A stretch of DNA of 64,000 bases, from NCBI RefSeq assembly GCF_035593305.1, contig NZ_CP141615.1:372001-436000 (forward strand), in the 5' to 3' direction. A model generated the notes under the pieces. That model ran no database searches and was not told the DNA's origin. It worked only from the letters and a program-made list of their open reading frames with translations. A program made the position numbers and the translations under genes. Shown one piece after another: positions 58,839 through 64,000 of the stretch; position 1 is the stretch's first letter; every line of letters begins with the position of its first letter. Origin of the DNA: Limnochorda sp. L945t. Its GTDB lineage: Bacteria > Bacillota > Limnochordia > Limnochordales > Geochordaceae.

Positions 58839-60983
58839 GTGCCGCAGGCGTTCGACATCCACGAAGAAGAAGCGCTCAAACCCCGCGGCGATCCACGGCT
58901 GCTGCGCCGGCTCGCCGGCTACGCCCGCCCGTACGCCGGGCCCATCGCGCTGGCGGTGCTGATGGCGCTGCTGGTCACCGTGGCCGACCTGGCGAGGCCT
59001 TACGTATTCAAGGTCGCCATCGACGACCATTTGCTGGGGTTTTCGCAGCCCCTCGTGGAGGTGACGGGTCTGACGCTCCCTCCACCGCTGCAGGAGCGGG
59101 CGGTGCAGCTCGGCGATCGCTTGTTCGTGAGGGAGCGGGAGCTGCCGGCCGGTCCCGTTCGGGAACGGCTGGCCGGCGCTCGCCGCCGGCAGATCCTCAA
59201 GGTGGGCGGGCAACCCCTGCTGGTGGACGGGGTGGTGGCCGGGCAGCGTGACGCAGCGCTCAATCGGGGCCGGGTCGTGGGCCGGGCGGGGCAGGGGCGG
59301 CTTCTCGTCGAGTTCGACGGGCGCACGTACGAGGCGGAGCCGGTCGGCGCCGACGAGTGGCGGCGGTTCCTTCGACCCGACCACTCCGCGCTGCTGAGGC
59401 TGGGAGCAGTACTGGTGGGGTTGACGATGGCTTCGCAGGCCTTGGCGTATGGGATGACCTTCCTCATGCAGCGCTCGGGACAGGAGATCGTCCGGAGGCT
59501 GCGCAGCCAGCTCTTCCATCACGTCGAGCACCGGGCTCTGTCCTTCTTCGACCGGCAGCCGGCGGGCCGGATCGTCACGCGGCTCACCAACGACACCGAG
59601 GCGCTCAGCGAGATGTACACCACCGTGGTGGTCAGCCTCTTCCGGGACGGCTTCATCCTCGTGGGCGTCATCGTCGCCATGGCCCGCCTCGATCCCGGGC
59701 TGAGCGCGGTCGGCCTGGCGGTGTTGCCCGTCGTGGGCGGCGCGACATGGGTCTTCCGGGCGAAGGCCCGGGACGCGTATCGCCGGGTGCGGGTGCGGCT
59801 GGCCAGAGTCAACGCGTTCCTGGCGGAAAACCTGGCCGGCATGTGGCTCGTCAAGGCCTTCGCGCAAGAGCCGGCCCAGCTGGCCCGCTTCGACCGGGAA
59901 AACGAGGAGTACCTGCGCTCCACGATGGGCGAGCTGTCGGTGTTCGCCGTGTTTCGACCCGTGGTGGATTTCCTGGGAAATGGTGCGCTGGCCCTCTTGC
60001 TGTGGTACGGGGGCGTCCGGGTGGCGCAAGGCCAGCTCGAGTACGGCGTGTTGTACGCTTTCCTGCAATACATCCGGCAGCTCTTCCAGCCCATCGGGGA
60101 TCTGGCCGAGAAGTACAACGTGCTGCAGGCGGCGATGGCCTCTTCCGAGCGCATCTTCCAGATCCTGGACGATCCGACGGCCATCCGGGAGCCGGCGCAG
60201 CCGGCCAGGGTGCCCTCCAGGGCGAGGGGGCACGTGGCCCTCGACCGGGTCTGGTTCGCCTACGAAGCGGAGCGCTGGGTGCTGCGCGACGTCTCGCTGG
60301 AGGCCCGCCCCGGCGAGACGGTGGGGCTCGTGGGGGCGACCGGGGCCGGCAAGAGCTCCATCATCGCGTTGATGGCGCGCCTGTACGACGTCCAAAAGGG
60401 CGCGGTGCTGCTGGACGGGCACGACGTGCGGACGCTGCCCCTGGGGTGGCTCAGGCGCCAGGTGGCCGTGGTGTTGCAGGACCCGCTGCTTTTCTCCGGT
60501 ACTCTGGCGTACAATATCGGCTTCGGCGTGGACGGCGCCGGACCGGAGGAGGTCCGGGAGGCGGCCCGCAGGGTCGGCGCACACGAGTTCATCGAGGCGC
60601 TGCCCGGCGGCTACGACTATCCGGTCAGCGAGCGGGGCGCGGGGCTATCGGCGGGCCAGCGCCAGCTCATCGCCCTGGCGCGAGCGGCCGCGCTGCGTGC
60701 GCCGGTGCTCGTTCTCGACGAGGCGACGGCCAGCGTGGACAGCGAGACGGAGCAGCGCATCCAGGCGGCCATCCGGTCGCTGCAGGGGGCGTGCACCGTG
60801 ATCATCGTGGCGCACCGGCTCTCCACGGTGGTACACGCCGACCGCATCGTGGTGCTGCACCGCGGCGAGGTGCGGGAGGTCGGGCGCCACGACGAGCTGC
60901 TGGCGCGCCAGGGGCTCTACGCCAAGATGTGGCAGCTCCAGACCCTGGAGCGGCAAGCCGGCCGGGTTGCCGCGGCAGGATGA
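58839..60983 (+). CDS. yheH: Heterodimeric ABC exporter subunit, canonical half (YheH/BmrD-like)
   Basis: 714 residues. After TM1 (GPIALAVLMALLVTVADLA) an extra ~100-residue external domain (from ~70 to ~180) lies before TM2, as in BmrD. The ATPase has Walker A GATGAGKSS, Q-loop VLQDPLLFSG, signature LSAGQRQLIALARA and Walker B VLVLDEATASVD with the catalytic Glu. With the preceding subunit it forms a multidrug or lipid exporter. GTG start is supported by GGGGAGG 11 bases upstream and lies 27 bases after the partner's stop. Confidence 0.92.
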   Translation: MPQAFDIHEEEALKPRGDPRLLRRLAGYARPYAGPIALAVLMALLVTVADLARPYVFKVAIDDHLLGFSQPLVEVTGLTLPPPLQERAVQLGDRLFVRERELPAGPVRERLAGARRRQILKVGGQPLLVDGVVAGQRDAALNRGRVVGRAGQGRLLVEFDGRTYEAEPVGADEWRRFLRPDHSALLRLGAVLVGLTMASQALAYGMTFLMQRSGQEIVRRLRSQLFHHVEHRALSFFDRQPAGRIVTRLTNDTEALSEMYTTVVVSLFRDGFILVGVIVAMARLDPGLSAVGLAVLPVVGGATWVFRAKARDAYRRVRVRLARVNAFLAENLAGMWLVKAFAQEPAQLARFDRENEEYLRSTMGELSVFAVFRPVVDFLGNGALALLLWYGGVRVAQGQLEYGVLYAFLQYIRQLFQPIGDLAEKYNVLQAAMASSERIFQILDDPTAIREPAQPARVPSRARGHVALDRVWFAYEAERWVLRDVSLEARPGETVGLVGATGAGKSSIIALMARLYDVQKGAVLLDGHDVRTLPLGWLRRQVAVVLQDPLLFSGTLAYNIGFGVDGAGPEEVREAARRVGAHEFIEALPGGYDYPVSERGAGLSAGQRQLIALARAAALRAPVLVLDEATASVDSETEQRIQAAIRSLQGACTVIIVAHRLSTVVHADRIVVLHRGEVREVGRHDELLARQGLYAKMWQLQTLERQAGRVAAAG

Positions 60984-60996
60984 GGAGCGGGCCGCC

Positions 60997-61017
60997 CGCC
61001 GCCGTGCTCAGGCGGCG
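60997..61017. terminator. Bidirectional hairpin between ABC exporter and livF
   Basis: CGCCGCC (60997-61003), 7-nt loop, GGCGGCG (61011-61017): a perfect 7-bp stem that contains the livF stop codon in its loop. It sits between the converging yheH-like and livF ends; no T-tract. Confidence 0.5.
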
Positions 61018-61748
61018 CCCAGATACGCTTCCGCCACGGCCGGGTTGGCCATCAGCTCCGCGGAGGGCCCGCTCAAGACGACCCGGCCGTTCTCCAGGAC
61101 GTAGCCCCGGGTGGCGAGCGCGAGGGCCATACGGGCGTTTTGCTCGACCAGAAGCAGGGTCGTGCCCTGCCGGTTGATCTCCCGCAACAGCCGGAAGATC
61201 TCCGCGACCAGCACCGGTGCCAGCCCCATGGACGGCTCGTCCAGCAGCATGATGCGGCCCCGCAGCATCAGGGCTCGCCCGATGGCCAGCATCTGCTGTT
61301 CGCCGCCCGAGAGGGTGCCGGCGTTCTGATGGCGCCGCTCGGCCAGGCGGGGCAGCAGCGAGAAGACCCGCTCGATGTCCTCCTGCACCTGGCGGCGATC
61401 GCGGCGGGAAAAGGTGGCCAGGCGCAGGTTTTCGAGCACGGTAAGGTTGGCGAAGATGGCCCGCCCTTCGGGGACGTGGGAAATGCCCATGGCGGCGATC
61501 TGGTCGGCCGGCAGGCGGGAGAGGTCGGCGTCCCCGAAGAGGATCTTCCCCCGGGCCGGGCGCACCAGGCCGGAGACGGCCCGGAGCGTGGTGGTCTTGC
61601 CGGCGCCGTTGGCGCCGATGAGCGCCACGACCTCGCCGTCATGTACCTGGAGCGAGACCCCCGAGAGCGCCTGGATGCTGCCGTAGCGGACCTCCACGTC
61701 CTGCAGGGTGAGCAGCGCCCGGCCCGGTCCTGGTTGAGCCACCGCCAT
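61008..61748 (-). CDS. livF: Branched-chain amino-acid ABC transporter ATPase LivF
   Basis: 246 residues. Walker A GANGAGKTT, the family HVPEGRAIFANLTVLENL, signature LSGGEQQMLAIGRAL and Walker B IMLLDEPSMGLAP with LLVEQNARMAL are all typical of LivF. Substrate range is usually branched-chain amino acids, amides or urea. ATG overlaps the livG stop (TGATG), with GGAGGGG seven bases upstream. The first gene (livH) is at the window edge. Confidence 0.95.
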   Translation of the reverse strand: MAVAQPGPGRALLTLQDVEVRYGSIQALSGVSLQVHDGEVVALIGANGAGKTTTLRAVSGLVRPARGKILFGDADLSRLPADQIAAMGISHVPEGRAIFANLTVLENLRLATFSRRDRRQVQEDIERVFSLLPRLAERRHQNAGTLSGGEQQMLAIGRALMLRGRIMLLDEPSMGLAPVLVAEIFRLLREINRQGTTLLLVEQNARMALALATRGYVLENGRVVLSGPSAELMANPAVAEAYLGAA

Positions 61749-62521
61749 CACGACCCCTCCGCCTGGCGGCCCAGGTATGCCTCCAGCACCCTGGGATGCT
61801 GCCGGATGAACTCGGGCGGGCCTTCCGCGATGATCTCCCCGAAGTCGAGCACCACGATCCGGGGGCAGACCCCCATCACGACCCGCATCTGGTGCTCGAT
61901 GAGGATGATGGCGACGCCGAAGTGCCGGTGGATCCATCGAATCTGCTCCAACAGGCGCTCCGCTTCCGCCGGGTTCATGCCGGCGGCCGGCTCGTCGAGG
62001 AGCAGGAGGCGAGGCCTCGCGGCCAGGGCGCGGGCCATCTCCAGGCGCCGCTGGTGCCCGTATGGCAGGCTCCCGGCCGGCTCGGCGGCCAGGTGGGCGA
62101 GGCCGAACAGCTCCAGCATCTCCATGGAACGCTCGAAGATGGCTTCCTCCTCGGCCGCGATCGCACCGGCCCCGGCCAGCGCGCCGAAGAGGTGCGTTCG
62201 GCCGCTCTTGTACAGGGCCGCCCGCACGTTGTCGAGCACGGAAAGCCCCTTGAACAGTCGAATGTTCTGAAAGGTGCGGGCCACGCCCGCTTGGGCGATC
62301 TGGCTGGGGCGCAGCCCCACCAGCGAGCGCCCCAGCCACCGGATCTCCCCGGCCGAAGGACGATAGACCCCGGTCACCAGGTTGAAGACCGTCGTCTTGC
62401 CGGCGCCGTTGGGGCCGATGAGGCCCACCAGCTCCCCTTCCTCGAGCTGCAGGGAGAAGTCGTGCAGCGCCTGCAGGCCGCCGAAGCGAATGCCGAGATG
62501 CTCGATCTCAAGGAGCGCCAA
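61748..62521 (-). CDS. livG: Branched-chain amino-acid ABC transporter ATPase LivG
   Basis: 257 residues. Walker A GPNGAGKTT, LivG-type VARTFQNIRLFKGLSVLDNV, signature LPYGHQRRLEMARAL, Walker B LLLLDEPAAGMNP and HQMRVVMGVCPRIVVLDFGE identify the family. Works with LivF on the cytosolic side of LivHM. TTG start overlaps the tail of livM by 14 bases, indicating coupled translation. Confidence 0.95.
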   Translation of the reverse strand: MALLEIEHLGIRFGGLQALHDFSLQLEEGELVGLIGPNGAGKTTVFNLVTGVYRPSAGEIRWLGRSLVGLRPSQIAQAGVARTFQNIRLFKGLSVLDNVRAALYKSGRTHLFGALAGAGAIAAEEEAIFERSMEMLELFGLAHLAAEPAGSLPYGHQRRLEMARALAARPRLLLLDEPAAGMNPAEAERLLEQIRWIHRHFGVAIILIEHQMRVVMGVCPRIVVLDFGEIIAEGPPEFIRQHPRVLEAYLGRQAEGS

Positions 62522-63551
62522 CGACCTTCGCCCCTTCCCCGGCGCGCCGGCGCAGCAGGCGCTCCCGCCATGGAATCAGCGCGGCGGGCTCCTGATAGCC
62601 CAGGATGCCGCGCGGCCGCAGGATCATCAACAGCACCAGCAGAAGCGGCGCCAGCACCCACCGCCACAGCCCCAGGAAGCGCAACAGCTCCAGCAGCACC
62701 GTGTAGATGGCGGCGCCCAGCACGCTGCCGGCCAGGCTGGCGACGCCTCCGAGGTAGACCATGACCAGGATCTCCGTGGACTTGACGATGTCGAAGCTCT
62801 TCGGGTTGATGAATTGAATCAGGTGGGCGTACAGTCCCCCCGCCACCCCGGCGAAGAAGGCAGCGATGAGGAACGCCTGGAGCTTGACCCGGCGCGTCTC
62901 GATGCCGATGATCTCCGCCGCCACCTCGTCTTCTCGGATGGCCTGGACGCCGCGTCCGAAACGGGAGTGCAGGAACTGGCGAAGCGCCCCGAGCGTCACG
63001 AACACCCACAAGTAGACCCAGGCGGGGCTCGTCAGGCGGGCGATTCCGACCAGCCCCCGCGGGCCGCCCACCGCCTCGATGTTTTCGATGACGCTCTTGA
63101 CGATCATGTTGAGGGCCAGCGTGACGATGGCCAGGTAATCGCCCCGCGTGCGGAAAGAGGGGATGGCCACCAGGAGGCCGACCGCCGCCGCTCCTGCTCC
63201 CCCCAGGACGACCGAGACGGGGAAGAAGTACGGCCACCACGCCCGGGGCACGGCCCAGAGCATGGTCACGGCCGAAACGTAAGCCCCCACCGCCATGAAC
63301 CCGGCATGGCCCACGGAGAACTCGCCCATGTAGCCGTTGACCAGGTTGAGGCTGGCCGCGAGGATGACGTTGATGCCGACGTACATCAGGACCTGGACGT
63401 GGTACGCGTTGAGGGGCAAGAGGGGCAGCACGAAGTGCAACAACGCCACGATGGCGGCTGCTGCCGCCCACCAACCGGCATCCCGTCCCACCAGGCCTGC
63501 CGTTGCCGGCTTGCTCCGGACGCCCCCGGCTTTCACACTTTCTGCGCCCAT
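62508..63551 (-). CDS. livM: Branched-chain amino-acid ABC transporter permease LivM
   Basis: 347 residues, about nine transmembrane helices. NLVNGYMGEFSVGHAGFMAVGAY and the cytoplasmic GRGVQAIREDEVAAEIIGIETRRVKLQAF (EAA-like loop) are LivM signatures, and LRPRGILG closes the protein. ATG 63551 overlaps the livH stop; a GTG at 63536 is possible. The periplasmic binding protein gene is not in the window. Confidence 0.93.
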   Translation of the reverse strand: MGAESVKAGGVRSKPATAGLVGRDAGWWAAAAAIVALLHFVLPLLPLNAYHVQVLMYVGINVILAASLNLVNGYMGEFSVGHAGFMAVGAYVSAVTMLWAVPRAWWPYFFPVSVVLGGAGAAAVGLLVAIPSFRTRGDYLAIVTLALNMIVKSVIENIEAVGGPRGLVGIARLTSPAWVYLWVFVTLGALRQFLHSRFGRGVQAIREDEVAAEIIGIETRRVKLQAFLIAAFFAGVAGGLYAHLIQFINPKSFDIVKSTEILVMVYLGGVASLAGSVLGAAIYTVLLELLRFLGLWRWVLAPLLLVLLMILRPRGILGYQEPAALIPWRERLLRRRAGEGAKVVGAP

Positions 63552-64000
63552 ACCCGTCCCATCAATCCCGTCGGTTTGAAGACCAGCAGCAACAGCAGCA
63601 GGGAGAAGGCGACGAAATCCCGGTACGTCGACGGGAGGAAAGCCGCTACGAGCACCTCGGTCGCCGCCAGGATGTAACCCCCGAGCATCGCGCCCCGAAT
63701 ACTGCCGATCCCACCCACCACGGCCGCGACGAACGCCTTCCAGCCCACCAGGATGCCCATGTAGGGATCGATGATGGGGTAAGCGAGGCCCACCAGGATC
63801 CCTCCTGCGGCCGCCAGGGCCGATCCGATGGCGAAGGTGAGGCTGATCACCCGGTTGACCGGCACTCCCATGAGCGGGAGATGGCGGATGTCCCACGAGA
63901 TGGCCCGCATGGCCATGCCCATGAGCGTGCGGTTGACGAAGAGATCGAGAGCCAGCATGAGGACGAGCGCGACCGCCAGGATCACGGCCTGGGTCGAAGA
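63533..64000 (-). CDS. livH: Branched-chain amino-acid ABC transporter permease LivH, 5' end cut by window
   Basis: The last 156 codons are visible and open to the right edge. TLMGMAMRAISWDIRHLPLMGVPVNRVISLTF is the LivH cytoplasmic loop (normally G.AxRAvaqd...A.LmGin), followed by AIGSALAAAGGILVG, GWKAFVAAVVGGIGSIRGAMLGG and LLLLLLVFKPTGLMG. Forms a permease pair with LivM. First gene of the visible livHMGF operon. Confidence 0.92.
   Translation of the reverse strand, partial: SSTQAVILAVALVLMLALDLFVNRTLMGMAMRAISWDIRHLPLMGVPVNRVISLTFAIGSALAAAGGILVGLAYPIIDPYMGILVGWKAFVAAVVGGIGSIRGAMLGGYILAATEVLVAAFLPSTYRDFVAFSLLLLLLVFKPTGLMGRVWAQKV

Overview
The window is one contiguous stretch of very GC-rich (about 70%) bacterial chromosome, densely packed with single-copy housekeeping and accessory genes. 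I see no insertion sequence, prophage, integrase or CRISPR array. Gene content points to a deep-branching, high-GC, endospore-related Bacillota (Limnochordia / Symbiobacterium / Thermaerobacter-like); that placement is an inference. Supporting genes are the prkA-yhbH-spoVR sporulation module, a SpoVB-type flippase, a GerMN-domain protein, a YpiB/UPF0302-like protein, YhaM and a YheI/YheH-type exporter. A perfect Bacillus-type Shine-Dalgarno precedes spoVR and a Bacillus-type LexA box precedes imuB. Many starts are GTG or TTG, and genes often overlap by 4 bases (GTGA/ATGA).

Layout. 1-1.3 kb: ApbE flavin transferase (cut by the window edge) and a His/Glu-rich membrane protein. 1.4-6.0 kb: spoVR, yhbH, prkA (minus strand) behind a ~0.5 kb leader. 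6.5-10.7 kb: a System I cytochrome c maturation cluster, ccmE-orf-ccmA-ccmB-ccmC-ccmD-orf, whose CcmE carries the rare CxxxY heme-binding motif. 10.7-15.1 kb: yhaM, a PspC protein, an AGXT-type aminotransferase, tRNA-Arg with the unusual GCG anticodon, DUF501, a small membrane protein and a YHS protein. 15.1-18.2 kb: spoVB and an LpxB-like glycosyltransferase. 18.1-22.8 kb: a mutagenic-repair cassette (imuB-DUF6504-dnaE2) under a promoter whose spacer contains a LexA box. 23-27.7 kb: UPF0302-like protein, signal peptidase I, a JAB-TM-LysM fusion, Trm112-like protein, phosphoesterase and uridine phosphorylase. 27.7-34.5 kb: histidine/formimino-folate genes (fchA, hisC, hutH, ftcD, hutI; no hutU in the window). 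34.5-44.3 kb: SWIM-exonuclease fusion, MoaD-MoaE fusion, pcm, a large phosphodiester glycosidase-family protein, a HAD phosphatase, a RING-TM-solute-binding fusion, an rRNA methyltransferase and a HEAT-like protein. 44.3-49.5 kb: a GT4 glycosyltransferase diverging from korAB, then a 37-residue membrane peptide diverging from a MarR regulator. 49.5-57 kb: two multidomain c-di-GMP proteins, an alpha/beta hydrolase, DUF429, adenosine-specific kinase, thermonuclease and GerMN protein. 57-61 kb: a heterodimeric ABC exporter. 61-64 kb: livF-livG-livM-livH branched-chain amino-acid ABC transporter (livH cut by the right edge).

How the genes work together. HutH, HutI, FtcD and FchA would route histidine through formiminoglutamate into the tetrahydrofolate C1 pool, but urocanase must lie elsewhere. 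KorAB supplies a ferredoxin-linked 2-oxoacid oxidation step. CcmA/B/C/D/E move and chaperone heme for c-type cytochromes; ccmF and ccmH are not in the window. ImuB, the DUF6504 protein and DnaE2 form a damage-inducible translesion module. Start codons were chosen from Shine-Dalgarno spacing and family N-termini; doubtful starts are flagged in the entries.
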